From Microbulbifer litoralis (GTDB lineage Bacteria > Pseudomonadota > Gammaproteobacteria > Pseudomonadales > Cellvibrionaceae), in NCBI RefSeq assembly GCF_023634065.1, contig NZ_JALKCV010000001.1, positions 310,001-374,000 of the forward strand: a stretch of DNA of 64,000 nt, read 5' to 3'. Position 1 is the first letter of the stretch. Every line of letters starts with the position of its first letter. The notes below the pieces were generated by a model. That model had not been told where the DNA came from. It saw nothing but the letters and a program-made list of their open reading frames with translations, and ran no database searches. Positions 53,608-63,119 of this stretch are shown piece after piece. The translations under genes and the position numbers were made by a program.

Positions 53608-55341
53608 GTGAATATTTGGCGTCAGCATGGTGGAGCACACCGGCTACCGTTTTTTATTGCTTTTCACTCGATTTTTATCGCTCTGAGCTTTAGCGTCACG
53701 GCCCAAGACAGTGATAAAAATCCGATTGCGCTACCACTACTCGGGAAAATGCTGTTTTTTGATACGCGACTTTCAGATCCTCCGGTGATGGGCTGTGTCA
53801 CCTGTCACGACCCCATCAGAGGCGGTACCGGCCCGGATTCGGAAGTCAACCTGACGCAGGTGGCCATCACCGGCGCCAACCCGGAAACCGTCGGCAGGCG
53901 CAAACCGCAAACCAACACCTACGCCAGTTTCGCGCCCCCGTTCAGTGCCTGTGATCGCGGCGTTCCGCTGCTCTGTGGCGGCAATTTCTGGGATGGGCGC
54001 GCCCAGGGTCGGGAGCCGGTAACAGACGGCACCTTGCCTGTACCGCCCCTGGCTGCGCCCCACGCCGGCACAGAAATTTTCCACGATATTATCAACCCGA
54101 ACGTGCTGGGATATGAGAGATTTATCTCAGCAATCAGTGACCAGGCGCTGAACCCCTTTCCCAATCCGGTTGAGCAGAATATTTCCCGGCAGGTAGTCTG
54201 TGAACATGTCGCCAGTTCCGAATATGCCTGGCTGTTCCAGCTTTCCTGGGGAGTGAATATCAACTGCAGCACCGAGACCGCGGCGGGCGGGGACACTTTT
54301 ACCGACATCAGTTTCAAACGCCTCGCCATTGCGGTGGGCGCCTACCAGCACTTTGCCGATGTGAACCGCTTTGATTCCAGGCGGGACCGCGCAATCCGAT
54401 CCGAGCTCGCCTGTGTGGACGACAGCTTCAGGGACTATTACAACCCGCAGACTTGCCATCGGGTACGCCAGCTGCAGAACAGCAATCCAGACAAGGAATA
54501 CGGCAGGTTTCCACTGGTCGGATTCACAGCACAGGAAAACCTCGGGCACGACCTGTTCTACAATGTCGACCCGCCATTTGTACCCGGAGATCAACGCACC
54601 CACCCGAATCTACCGGCCTCGCAATGCGCCTTCTGCCACAGCGACGATCCGGACAACGATGATGGGGCCGAGCTCCAGCAGGTATACTCCGATCAGGCTT
54701 TCCATAATATCGGCGTCCCCTCCAATCCGGAGATTCCAAAGCTGCAGGGGATCGACACCGGGCTGAATCAGCATACCGGCGCACTGTTTTCCGGCAATGG
54801 CTTCTTCAAAACACCGACTGTACGCAATGTCACCAAAGGTGCCAGCAACAACTTCGTCAAGGCTTTTATGCATAACGGTTTTCATAAAAGCCTCGAAAGT
54901 GTCGTGCACTGGTACAACACCCGCGATGTACTACCCAAATGCGAGGCAATGCTGGGCGACGAAATTCCTGTGGGTACGGAGTTGACAGAGGCCGTGGCAC
55001 TGGCCAATAACTGCTGGCCCACTGCCGAGTTTCCACAGACGCAGTCACCCTCGCCGCTGGTCGGTAATCTCGGCCTGACCGACGAACACGAAGCCGCACT
55101 CGTCGCCTATATGAAAACACTGTCCGACAGTGGCTCAGCCCAACCTCCGGTCCTGCTGACGGCCAGCGAACCCCAGGTCGATAACTACCTGTCAATTTTC
55201 GAGTTTATCTGCCCGGGCGAATACAGCCTGGTGACCGATGAGAGTCCGGGAGGTTACGACAGGGACGCTTTCAATACCTGTGTAACACTCTACGATGTGG
55301 TGGAGATACTGCAGGAGGACGACTGGCTGCCGAGCAATTAA
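53608..55341 (+). CDS. Secreted diheme cytochrome c peroxidase-like protein
   Basis: A 577-residue exported protein with a signal peptide (hydrophobic residues ~12-31, ending VTAQ) and two c-type heme sites: CVTCH at residues 63-67 and CAFCH near residue 340. Other blocks such as GKMLFFDTRLS, NFWDGRAQG, GFTAQENLGHDLFYN, AFHNIGVPSNPEIP and FKTPTVRNVTKGA (a conserved peroxidase block) place it in the CcpA/MauG superfamily, although it is longer than typical CcpA (~340 residues). It probably acts in the periplasm on peroxide or another oxidant or electron donor; the role is unproven. It starts with GTG after a strong AGGAGG, immediately downstream of the MITE. Confidence 0.87.
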   Translation: MNIWRQHGGAHRLPFFIAFHSIFIALSFSVTAQDSDKNPIALPLLGKMLFFDTRLSDPPVMGCVTCHDPIRGGTGPDSEVNLTQVAITGANPETVGRRKPQTNTYASFAPPFSACDRGVPLLCGGNFWDGRAQGREPVTDGTLPVPPLAAPHAGTEIFHDIINPNVLGYERFISAISDQALNPFPNPVEQNISRQVVCEHVASSEYAWLFQLSWGVNINCSTETAAGGDTFTDISFKRLAIAVGAYQHFADVNRFDSRRDRAIRSELACVDDSFRDYYNPQTCHRVRQLQNSNPDKEYGRFPLVGFTAQENLGHDLFYNVDPPFVPGDQRTHPNLPASQCAFCHSDDPDNDDGAELQQVYSDQAFHNIGVPSNPEIPKLQGIDTGLNQHTGALFSGNGFFKTPTVRNVTKGASNNFVKAFMHNGFHKSLESVVHWYNTRDVLPKCEAMLGDEIPVGTELTEAVALANNCWPTAEFPQTQSPSPLVGNLGLTDEHEAALVAYMKTLSDSGSAQPPVLLTASEPQVDNYLSIFEFICPGEYSLVTDESPGGYDRDAFNTCVTLYDVVEILQEDDWLPSN

Positions 55342-55372
55342 GCCGGCGCGCTAACGAAAGTCCTCAAAAAAT

Positions 55373-55399
55373 AAGCCCCACGTCGACGAAGTGGGGCTT
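55373..55399. terminator. Rho-independent terminator between convergent genes
   Basis: AAGCCCCAC and GTGGGGCTT form a 9-bp stem with a short loop, preceded by AAAAAAT and followed by TCC. It serves the peroxidase gene and, on the minus strand with a stronger T-run, the isomerase gene. Confidence 0.75.
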
Positions 55400-55434
55400 T
55401 CCGGATGACGCGTCCATGCGTCCTTTATCCGGAC

Positions 55435-56073
55435 TCAGGAATCCAGCACCCCGCGCACGAAGTCCGCCAGCGCCTGATCCCGGCAGTTCTCGAAGAAACA
55501 GGCCTGGAAGCGCTCGCCACCCACCGCGGTTTTTACCAGTTCCGGATCGATGGCCTTGAGACCGTCGAGGTAGTTTTTGGCCGTGGCTTCCTTGATGTGA
55601 TTGAGGATACCGGCATTGGCCACCTGGGATTCCTTGCGCTCCGGCGGGTAGCCCTGGCCCTTGACGCCAGTGAAGGCCTTTTCAAACATGTAGCGGATAT
55701 TCAGCTCCGCGCCCCAGCCGAAACCCTTGGCGAACGGAATCGACAGCGCGTTGCCGTTGTTGATCTGCGCAAACAGGAAGGCGTCCGCCGGGTCGATGCA
55801 GTAGCCGCAGTTGACACCCGGGTAGGCGTTCAGCGACATCAGCGCGCCCTGGCCGGTGCCACAGCCGCTGACGACGAAATCCACCGCTTCCGAGTTCAGC
55901 AGCAGGCTGCCCATGATGCCCAAGTGAATGTAGGTGAGGCGGTGGTCGTTATCGTCGCTCATGCCGGTGTTGTACACGGTGTGGCCGAGCTCGCCCGCGA
56001 CATCCTCCAGTTCCTTCAGCACGATAGCGTTCTTGGCGGCCTGGCTGAATTCGTTCATCAATGCAATCTTCAT
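55435..56073 (-). CDS. RpiB/LacA/LacB-family sugar-phosphate isomerase
   Basis: A 212-residue protein. The N-terminal ~140 residues follow the RpiB/LacAB fold: MKIALMNEFSQAAKNAIVLKEL, GIMGSLLLNSEAVDFVVSGCGTGQGALMSLNAYPGV with the catalytic-type cysteine in GCGTGQG, and ALSIPFAKGFGW. It is about 60 residues longer than RpiB, with a C-terminal part (QVANAGILNHIKEATAKNYLD and onward) seen in a subset annotated as RpiB-like isomerases. The sugar phosphate is unknown. It is a single-gene unit convergent to the peroxidase gene. Confidence 0.85.
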   Translation of the reverse strand: MKIALMNEFSQAAKNAIVLKELEDVAGELGHTVYNTGMSDDNDHRLTYIHLGIMGSLLLNSEAVDFVVSGCGTGQGALMSLNAYPGVNCGYCIDPADAFLFAQINNGNALSIPFAKGFGWGAELNIRYMFEKAFTGVKGQGYPPERKESQVANAGILNHIKEATAKNYLDGLKAIDPELVKTAVGGERFQACFFENCRDQALADFVRGVLDS

Positions 56074-56455
56074 TCGATCGGTCTCCTTTCTGTATCCGCT
56101 CTCTTGTCCGAATGCGGGCCACTGCCCGGCTTGCCCCTGTGCAGAAAACGTTCAATCACAGAGATCCACAATCGGGAATCGCTCCGCTGCCGATTATAGG
56201 GATCTGACAGGATATTGAAATTGGTCAGACAGGAAAAGCACTGCACGGCACGGGAACATCACCGGAAACACTTCAGGATCGATCACCTCACCTTCAAAAC
56301 GAACAAATTTCAACCAGCCAGAGGCTGTGCACACAGCTCTCGGAAGACCAATTTTACAATCCGGTTACCACCGGGGGCCCGGCCGATCTCTTCCCGCCGA
56401 GTTTTGCCAAGGGTGACTTTCGATTAGTATCACGCCAATAACAACGGCGGTTCCC
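56074..56455. other. Divergent intergenic region, no gene seen
   Basis: About 380 bp between the isomerase and the AraC-type regulator. It must contain both promoters. I see no strong repeats or operators, only a GGAG-type site before the isomerase start and a GTTTTGCCAAGGGTGACTTT stretch near the regulator. Confidence 0.5.
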
Positions 56456-57634
56456 ATGCAGTTCACTCTCCATCTCTCCAGCCTGCTGATTCTCTTCGGT
56501 GTCGCCACCGGGCTGACGCTGTCGCTACTGCTGTGGATGGCGCCCTGGGGCAACCGCAACGCCAACCAGTGCCTGGCCCTGCTGCTGCTCGTCAGCATCA
56601 TCATTTCCGCCGCGCAGATCCCGATCGCCGAAGAATCCGGGCAGTTGTGGGAATACCACCTGATTTTCTCCCTGCAGTTGCTACAGGGCCCCATGCTGTA
56701 TTTCTACACCCGCGCCCTCACCCGGCCGCAGTTCCACTGGCGCCGGAGCGACATCCGACACCTGCTGCCGGCCCCGGCGATGGCGCTGCTGTGGTATCTG
56801 CAACTGCCGCTGTCCGACGGCGGGCTGCTGAACCTGCCCTGCTTCAGCGGCGCGGGCTGCGATCTCATCTACCGCGCGCGCTTCGTACACCGGATCACGG
56901 CCATGGCCTCGCTGTTCGGTTACGCCACCGCGGCGCTGTGCCTGCTGCGCCCGCACCTGCGCCGTATCAAGGAGAGCTACTCGGCCATCGAGGAGGTGAA
57001 CCTGCACTGGCTCACCACCCTGGTGTATTTCTACCTGGCCGCCACGGCCGTGGCGGTGGCCATCGAGGTGTACGGCATGACCGTCGCCGAGCGCGCGCTG
57101 ACTCCCGGGCAACTGCAGGCCATGGCGCCGCTGTTGCTGAGCCTGCTGCTGGGCTGGTTCGGCCTGCAGCAGCGCAGGATCCATCTGGCGGACAGCGAAG
57201 CGGGCAGTGCGCCGGAAGTCGCCGCGGCGGAGGGGAAAAGCGAAAAGAAATACCAGACCAGCAGCCTGACGGAGGCCCGCGCCGGGGCCATCTGGGCGGC
57301 GCTGCAGCGGGTTATGGCGGAAGACCGGCCGCACCTGGAGCCGGGCCTGAAAATCGCGGACCTGGCAGATACCATGCAGCTACCGGCCCACCACCTGTCC
57401 GAGACCATCAACGGCTTCGCCCGCCAGTCGTTCTATGAATTCATCAACCAGCACCGGGTCGAGGAGGCCGCGCGCCTGCTGGGCGACGATGCGATGGACC
57501 ACCTGTCGGTCACCGATATCGGCCTGCAGGCGGGCTTCAACTCCAACTCGACCTTCTTCAACCACTTCAAGAAGCGCCTGCAGCAGACACCGCGGCAGTT
57601 CCGCCATGCCCGCGCGGCCGGCGACAGTGTTTGA
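56456..57634 (+). CDS. Membrane-anchored AraC-family transcriptional regulator
   Basis: A 392-residue protein with about seven hydrophobic helices in the first ~240 residues (LLILFGVATGLTLSLLLWM, NQCLALLLLVSIIISAAQIPI and more) and a C-terminal AraC DNA-binding domain (about residues 285-390). The latter has LADTMQLPAHHLSETINGFAR as the first helix-turn-helix and LSVTDIGLQAGFNSNSTFFNHFKKRLQQTPRQFR as the second. This 7TM-AraC architecture is common in Bacteroidetes and marine gammaproteobacteria and suggests sensing of an extracellular or membrane signal. Neither ligand nor target is known; the adjacent monooxygenase is convergent. Confidence 0.9.
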   Translation: MQFTLHLSSLLILFGVATGLTLSLLLWMAPWGNRNANQCLALLLLVSIIISAAQIPIAEESGQLWEYHLIFSLQLLQGPMLYFYTRALTRPQFHWRRSDIRHLLPAPAMALLWYLQLPLSDGGLLNLPCFSGAGCDLIYRARFVHRITAMASLFGYATAALCLLRPHLRRIKESYSAIEEVNLHWLTTLVYFYLAATAVAVAIEVYGMTVAERALTPGQLQAMAPLLLSLLLGWFGLQQRRIHLADSEAGSAPEVAAAEGKSEKKYQTSSLTEARAGAIWAALQRVMAEDRPHLEPGLKIADLADTMQLPAHHLSETINGFARQSFYEFINQHRVEEAARLLGDDAMDHLSVTDIGLQAGFNSNSTFFNHFKKRLQQTPRQFRHARAAGDSV

Positions 57635-57687
57635 AGCCACTCGCGATCCGCTTGCCGGTCGGGTCGAGTGTGGCAGGGGGGTAACGC

Positions 57688-57741
57688 CGGAATCCGGGAT
57701 GGCGCGGTAGCGGGCCGACCCGGCCACAATCCCGGATTCCG
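57688..57741. repeat. REP-like inverted repeat
   Basis: CGGAATCCGGGAT and ATCCCGGATTCCG are perfect 13-bp arms around a 28-bp loop, with GCTGCGCTCCATCCGGGCTA following. It sits in the convergent gap between the regulator and the monooxygenase. Confidence 0.75.
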
Positions 57742-57769
57742 CTGCGCTCCATCCGGGCTACACCTCAAG

Positions 57770-58762
57770 CTAACACCGCTCGCGCAGGATCTCGGCCGCG
57801 ATCCGGAAGGACTCGAGGCGCGCGGCGTGATCGTAGATGGCCCCGGTCACGATCACTTCATCCACCGGGTTGCGCTCCAGGAAGCGATCGATCCAGGCCG
57901 CCACCGTATCCCGGGCCCCCACCGCGCTCTCCGCCAGCGCCTGCTGCACCTGCTGGCGCTCGGACGGTGACGCGACACTGCCCATATCGTCTACCGGCGC
58001 CTTCAGCGGGCCCGGCGTACCACGGCGCAGGGCGATAAACTGCTGCTCCAGCGAGGTCATCAGGTAGCGCCCCCGGTCGTCGGAATCCGCGGCAAAGACA
58101 TTGATACCGGCCGCGGCGTAGGGCCTGTCCAGATAGCGCGACGGCTTGAACTGTTCGCGGTAGAGATGCAGTGCCTGGCCCAGCATCTGCGGCGCAAAGT
58201 GCGACGCGAACGCGAACGGCAGCCCCAGAGCTGCAGCCAGCTGGGCGCTGTAGAGGCTGGACCCGAGCAGCCAGATGGGTACTTCCAGCCCCACACCGGG
58301 CACCGCCATCACCCGCTGGCCGGGTTTCTGCGGTTCGAAATAGTGCAGCAGCTCGCGCACATCCTCCGGGAACTGGTCGGCGGCGTGGCGCGGGTCGCGG
58401 CGCAGCGCCATCATGGTGGAACCGTCGGTGCCCGGTGCCCGACCCAGCCCCAGGTCCACCCGCTCCGGATACAGCGCCGCCAGGGTACCGAACTGCTCGG
58501 CGATGACCAGCGGCGCATGGTTGGGCAGCATCACCCCGCCGGCGGCGACGCGGATGCGCTCGGTGCCGGCGGCGATAAAGCCCAGCGCCACCGCCGTCGC
58601 CGCGCTGGCGACACCGGCCATATTGTGGTGTTCGGCCATCCAGAAGCGCCGGTAGCCCCAGCGCTCTGCGTGCTGCGCCAGGTCGCGCGAATTCAGCAGC
58701 GCCCGCCTGGCGTCGCCGTTATCGGTGATGGGGGACAGATCGAGCAGGGAATAAGCGCGCAT
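57770..58762 (-). CDS. LLM-class (luciferase-like) flavin monooxygenase
   Basis: A 330-residue bacterial-luciferase-family protein with the usual TIM-barrel motifs: [15 protein letters not shown] at the start, [47 protein letters not shown] (about residues 45-95), and [23 protein letters not shown]. Proteins of this group (YhbW/'LLM class flavin-dependent oxidoreductase') are reduced-flavin oxidases of unknown substrate. I start at ATG 58762 ([10 protein letters not shown]); the longer upstream reading is not supported. It is divergent from the TonB receptor. Confidence 0.9.
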   Translation of the reverse strand: MRAYSLLDLSPITDNGDARRALLNSRDLAQHAERWGYRRFWMAEHHNMAGVASAATAVALGFIAAGTERIRVAAGGVMLPNHAPLVIAEQFGTLAALYPERVDLGLGRAPGTDGSTMMALRRDPRHAADQFPEDVRELLHYFEPQKPGQRVMAVPGVGLEVPIWLLGSSLYSAQLAAALGLPFAFASHFAPQMLGQALHLYREQFKPSRYLDRPYAAAGINVFAADSDDRGRYLMTSLEQQFIALRRGTPGPLKAPVDDMGSVASPSERQQVQQALAESAVGARDTVAAWIDRFLERNPVDEVIVTGAIYDHAARLESFRIAAEILRERC

Positions 58763-59086
58763 AAAAACTCCATACCGCGGTTTGGTCGCGCAGAGACTAG
58801 CGCAGCCGGGCCCGGTGGCGATAGCCGATTCCTGCAAAAAGGCGCCGCTTTCCCGTTTGCGGCCGCTCCACTGACCGGGCCCAAAAATTCCTGCAAACTG
58901 TTGATTTAAAAGAAAATTTTTATCCCGATTTGCAAACCCGCAATCCGCAATGCAGGGCTTTTCTCCGGGTTTGCAAATCCGGAGGCACTCCGTTCATCGC
59001 CGCGCTATAACCGGTTGCAACGCCGCAGCAACAGCCGGCCAAGCAACACCATTCCCGAAAATAATAACCCCTGTAGGAGAGACTCC
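58763..59086. promoter_or_regulatory. Divergent regulatory region with a 14-bp inverted repeat
   Basis: Between the monooxygenase and the TonB receptor, GATTTGCAAACCCG (58927-58940) and CGGGTTTGCAAATC (58966-58979) are a perfect inverted repeat, each half containing the self-complementary TTTGCAAA. The spacing of about 39 bp between arm centres fits two dimers of a repressor or activator. It lies about 107-160 bp upstream of the receptor start. No matching regulator is known. Confidence 0.55.
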
Positions 59087-61279
59087 ATGAAGGCTCCACG
59101 ATTCCTGCCCCAGGCCCTGGCCGCCGCGGTGGCCGCACAGATGGCACCCTGGGCGGCTGCCGCCGAACTGGAAGAGATCGTCGTCACCGCGCAGAAGCGC
59201 AGCGAGCGCCTGACCGAGGTGCCCATCGCCATCACCAACTTCGGCACTGAGAATATCGAGCAGACCGGCGTGCGCCAGTTGAAGGAGGTGGCCGAATTCG
59301 TGCCCAACCTGCAGATCAGCTCCGGCACCGACTTTAGCTCCAGTGTCAGCATCCGCGGCGTCGGCGCCAACAGCCGCAATATCGGCTTCGACACCCGTGT
59401 GGGTGTCTACCTGGACGGCGTCTACCTGGGCCAGTCCCCGGCGCTGAACCAGGAGCTGCTGGACCTGGAGCGCATCGAGGTACTGCGCGGGCCCCAGGGC
59501 ACCCTGTTCGGCAAAAACACCGTCGCGGGGGCGATCAACATGATCTCCAAACGACCCGACGACACCTTCGGCGGCAGCCTGGGGGTCGAATACGGCAACT
59601 ACAATTCGCGCCAGCTGTCCGCGTCCCTGAACCTGCCGCTGTCCGACAACCTGTTCGGCAAGGTCTCGGTCAACAGCCAGCAGCGCGACGGCCTGGTAGA
59701 AAACCTGGGCACCGGCAACGACCTCAACGAGCAGGACGGCGACTCCTATCGCGCCCAGTTGCTCTACGATGCCGGCGGCGCCTTTACCGCCCACCTGGCT
59801 TTGGATGGCACCGACACGGAGCGCCTCTCCTACACCGGCGACGCCGTCACCGATACCTTCGGCAGTGTGCCGGAGACCGCTTCGCCGGAAGACAATACCG
59901 TGGCCATGAACCTGGACCCGCGCGAGGAGCGGGAAATCCGCGGTGCGGCCCTGACCCTGAACCGGGATTTCGGCAACGGCTATTCCGTAAAATCCATCAC
60001 CGCGTCCCGCGATACCGAGATCTTCTACGCCAACGACGTCGACTATTCCGAGCTGGACCTGGCCGAACTCGCCTACGCGGACAGCTACGAGCAGGTGACC
60101 CAGGAATTCCAGCTGATCTCGCCGGAGAGCGCGGCCATGAAGTATGTGGCCGGCCTCTACTTCTACCAGCAGGAAGGCAACAGCCTGCGCCAGATCAAGA
60201 GTTCCGAACTGGGCGCCATGCTGTTCTACACTGATCCGAACCTGCCGGTGACCACCGATGGCACTGTCGACACCGACAGCTACGCCGCCTTCCTGAACGG
60301 TAGTTACGACCTGTCCGAGCGCTGGAAGCTGGGCTTCGGCTTCCGCTATTCGGAGGAGACCAAGGAGGTGGACTGGCGTATCGACGGCCGCGGTTCCGGC
60401 GCCTTCGGCATGGCCACCGCCAGCGTGCAGGACGAGCGCACCGACGAGAATTTCTCGCCCACGGTCAACCTGAACTACAGCTTCTCCGACGATATCAGCG
60501 GCTACGTCAAGTACAGCAACGGCTTCAAGAGCGGCGGCTTCAACCTGGACTTCATCAGCCAGGGCGACGTGGACGCGGGAATCGATTTCGACAAGGAGAC
60601 GGTGGACAGCTACGAGATCGGCCTGAAGGGCACGCTGCTGGACCGCAGCCTGGGTTTCAACCTGGCAGTCTTCCAGTCCGACTACACCGATTACCAGGTC
60701 AACCAGTTTATCGACCTGGGCGACGGCCGCACCTCCATCAGCATCCGCAACGCCGCCGAAGTGGAGACCCGCGGCCTGGAGGCGGAATTCACCTACCGCC
60801 CCACCGACCGGCTGCAGTTCAATGCCGCCTTCGGCCTGCTGGATGCGGAATTCGCCGACTATCCCGGCGGTGGCGCCAACGGTGCCGATGTGAGCGGCAA
60901 CAAACTGCCGGGCGCATCGGATTATTCCGTCAACCTGGCGGCCAGCTACTATCACCCACTGCCGGCCCTGGGCGCCGAACTGCTGGCGCGGATCGACTAC
61001 TCCTTCCGCGACGACTACTACAACACCGCCGACAATGAGCAGTTCCGCACCCTGGCAACCGGCGATACCGTGCAGTACGGATGGGTGGACGATATCCAGT
61101 TGATCAACGCGCGCCTGGGGCTGGAGAGCGAAGACGGCAGCTGGACCGCCGCCCTCTGGGGCCGCAACCTGGCCGACGAAGATTACCTGACGACCACATC
61201 GCGGGATTTCTTCGGCACCATTACCCACTTCGCGGGCACGCCGCGAACTTACGGTATCGAGTTGGGTTACAACTTTTAG
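59087..61279 (+). CDS. TonB-dependent outer-membrane receptor
   Basis: A 730-residue protein with a signal peptide (residues ~1-26, ending AAAA), the TonB-box-like start ELEEIVVTAQKRSE, a plug domain (TGVRQLKEVAEFVPNLQI; VGVYLDGVYLGQ; EVLRGPQGTLFGKNTVAGAIN near residue 145) and a long barrel ending in phenylalanine (YGIELGYNF). This is the Pfam plug-plus-barrel layout; the pattern resembles receptors of the proteobacterial TonB group that take up siderophores, vitamins or plant-derived sugars. It starts after a GGAGAGA site. The ligand is unknown; a palindromic repeat (copy C) follows the stop. Confidence 0.92.
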   Translation: MKAPRFLPQALAAAVAAQMAPWAAAAELEEIVVTAQKRSERLTEVPIAITNFGTENIEQTGVRQLKEVAEFVPNLQISSGTDFSSSVSIRGVGANSRNIGFDTRVGVYLDGVYLGQSPALNQELLDLERIEVLRGPQGTLFGKNTVAGAINMISKRPDDTFGGSLGVEYGNYNSRQLSASLNLPLSDNLFGKVSVNSQQRDGLVENLGTGNDLNEQDGDSYRAQLLYDAGGAFTAHLALDGTDTERLSYTGDAVTDTFGSVPETASPEDNTVAMNLDPREEREIRGAALTLNRDFGNGYSVKSITASRDTEIFYANDVDYSELDLAELAYADSYEQVTQEFQLISPESAAMKYVAGLYFYQQEGNSLRQIKSSELGAMLFYTDPNLPVTTDGTVDTDSYAAFLNGSYDLSERWKLGFGFRYSEETKEVDWRIDGRGSGAFGMATASVQDERTDENFSPTVNLNYSFSDDISGYVKYSNGFKSGGFNLDFISQGDVDAGIDFDKETVDSYEIGLKGTLLDRSLGFNLAVFQSDYTDYQVNQFIDLGDGRTSISIRNAAEVETRGLEAEFTYRPTDRLQFNAAFGLLDAEFADYPGGGANGADVSGNKLPGASDYSVNLAASYYHPLPALGAELLARIDYSFRDDYYNTADNEQFRTLATGDTVQYGWVDDIQLINARLGLESEDGSWTAALWGRNLADEDYLTTTSRDFFGTITHFAGTPRTYGIELGYNF

Positions 61280-61318
61280 GAGGCCTTTTAAGTCCTCGAA
61301 ACCAGCCTAAGTGCGGGA

Positions 61319-61458
61319 CCGGGTGGGGTATCGCTTTCCGGGACACGCTGTGAATACATCCCTGGACCCAAAGCACTCGCTTCGCTCGCGGGGCCGACCC
61401 TACGCTCGTAATCGACATCCATGTCTCATACGGTCCCGGAAAGCGATACCCCACCCGG
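61319..61458. repeat. Large palindromic intergenic repeat, copy C
   Basis: Perfect 26-bp arms (61319-61344 and 61433-61458, containing GGTGGGGTATCGCTTTCC) enclose a core with the same GTGAATACATCCCTG and TCGTAATCGACATCC as copy A, but with an extra ~37 bp (GACCCAAAGCACTCGCTTCG and onward) inserted between them. It follows the TonB receptor gene. Confidence 0.85.
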
Positions 61459-61625
61459 CCTTTTCGCGTTTCGTGCAAGAGTCCAACAGGTCCAAAAGAT
61501 AGCGAATCGATAGCACGGACCAACATTATGCAATCCACGAAAAAGTCCCCAGCTGAGATTTACCAATGCAGTGGTGACATAAAAAGGCGAGAACATATTT
61601 TCCCGAACACTATCCAGAGGCAACC

Positions 61626-63119
61626 ATGAAAAAACTGTCGATCGGACTCGGCGCAGCACTGTTGTTGCTGGTCGCCGTCGTGCTGGTGCGCACCGCCCTC
61701 TACGCGGCCCCGCCCCAGCCCCAGCTCCCGAAAGAAACCCAGGACCGCGTCGCCGATACGGGGCGGGAAGGCCGCCAACCATCCCGGCACCTGTCGCAAG
61801 CGATCCGTTTCCAGACCGTGTCCGCACAGCTGGGCAAAGCGCAAACGCGGCAGCAGTACGAGCAGTTTATCGACTGGCTCGCCGCCACCTATCCGCAGGT
61901 ACACAGCGCGCTGCCACCGGAGCGGCTGGGCAAAACCCCGGGCCAGGAGTACACGCTGCTGTTTACCTGGCCGGGGAAGAACCGGGAACTGAAACCGGTA
62001 CTGCTGTCCGCCCACTACGACGTGGTACCGGTGATTCCCGGCACGGAAAGCGAATGGGAACACCCTCCCTACAGCGGCGATATCGATGCAACCCATATCT
62101 GGGGTCGCGGTGCACTGGACGACAAGAGCGCCGCCATCGGCCTGATGGAAGCCGCCACGCGGCTGCTGGCAGAGGGATTCCAGCCCGAGCGCACCGTCTA
62201 TATCAGCCTGACCCACGACGAGGAAATCGGCGGCGAGAACGGCGCCCTGGCGGTGGTGGAAAAACTGAAACGGGACGGCGTGCAACTGGCCTGGAGCCTG
62301 GATGAAGGCTCCTTCCTGCTGGATGGATTCATTCCCGGTATCGAGCAGCCGGTGGCCAGTATCAACGTGGCCGAGAAGGGTTACCTGACCGTGGATTTGA
62401 TTGCCCACGGCAAGGGCGGCCACTCGTCCATGCCACCACGGGAAACCGCCGTGGATATCCTCGCCGGGGCCCTGGTGAAACTGCAGAAACACCCGCTGCC
62501 CGGCGGGCTGGAAGGGCTGGGGGCCGACATGTTCGACGCCGTGGCCCCGCACATGCCCTTCGGCCAGCGCGCGCTGTTCGCCAACCGCTGGCTGTTCGGC
62601 GGCCTGATCGACTCGGCGCTCGAAGACAGCCCCAGCACCGCCGCCATGCTGCACACCACTGTCGCGCCGACCATGCTGTCCGCCAGCATCAAGGAAAATG
62701 TACTGCCGATCAGGGCCGTGGCCACGGTCAATTTCCGCGTGCACCCGCGCGACAGTGTCGACGGTATTGTCGAACACCTGCAGACGGTCATCGACGACGA
62801 GCGCGTGGCCATCGAGCGCCACCGCCACCAGCCCGCCTCCCGCGTCTCCAGCAGCGAGTCGGCGGCTTTCCACACCCTGGCGGAAACCGCCCGCCACACT
62901 CACGGCCAGGCGATCGTCGCCCCGGGCCTGACCATTGCCGGCACCGACAGCCGCCACTACGAAACCGTGGCCGACGACAGCTACCGCTTCAACCCGATGG
63001 TGGTCACCAAACAGGATATCAGCGGCTTCCACGGTACCAACGAGCGCATCAGTATCGACAATATGGTCAAGGCGACCCGCTTCTACCGGCAACTGATCAA
63101 CCGCGGCGCGTCGCAGTGA
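61626..63119 (+). CDS. M20-family carboxypeptidase/peptidase, exported or anchored
   Basis: A 497-residue metallopeptidase of the M20 family (CPG2/Pm20D1-like). A hydrophobic N-terminal helix (ALLLLVAVVLVRTALYAA, about residues 10-27) should anchor it or act as a signal. Metal ligands are visible in VLLSAHYDVVP (His), WGRGALDDKS (Asp) and SLTHDEEIGGENG (Glu pair), and the lid domain has GHSSMPP. Family members hydrolyse peptides or N-acyl amino acids; the true substrate is unknown. It stands alone between two palindromic elements. Confidence 0.9.
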   Translation: MKKLSIGLGAALLLLVAVVLVRTALYAAPPQPQLPKETQDRVADTGREGRQPSRHLSQAIRFQTVSAQLGKAQTRQQYEQFIDWLAATYPQVHSALPPERLGKTPGQEYTLLFTWPGKNRELKPVLLSAHYDVVPVIPGTESEWEHPPYSGDIDATHIWGRGALDDKSAAIGLMEAATRLLAEGFQPERTVYISLTHDEEIGGENGALAVVEKLKRDGVQLAWSLDEGSFLLDGFIPGIEQPVASINVAEKGYLTVDLIAHGKGGHSSMPPRETAVDILAGALVKLQKHPLPGGLEGLGADMFDAVAPHMPFGQRALFANRWLFGGLIDSALEDSPSTAAMLHTTVAPTMLSASIKENVLPIRAVATVNFRVHPRDSVDGIVEHLQTVIDDERVAIERHRHQPASRVSSSESAAFHTLAETARHTHGQAIVAPGLTIAGTDSRHYETVADDSYRFNPMVVTKQDISGFHGTNERISIDNMVKATRFYRQLINRGASQ

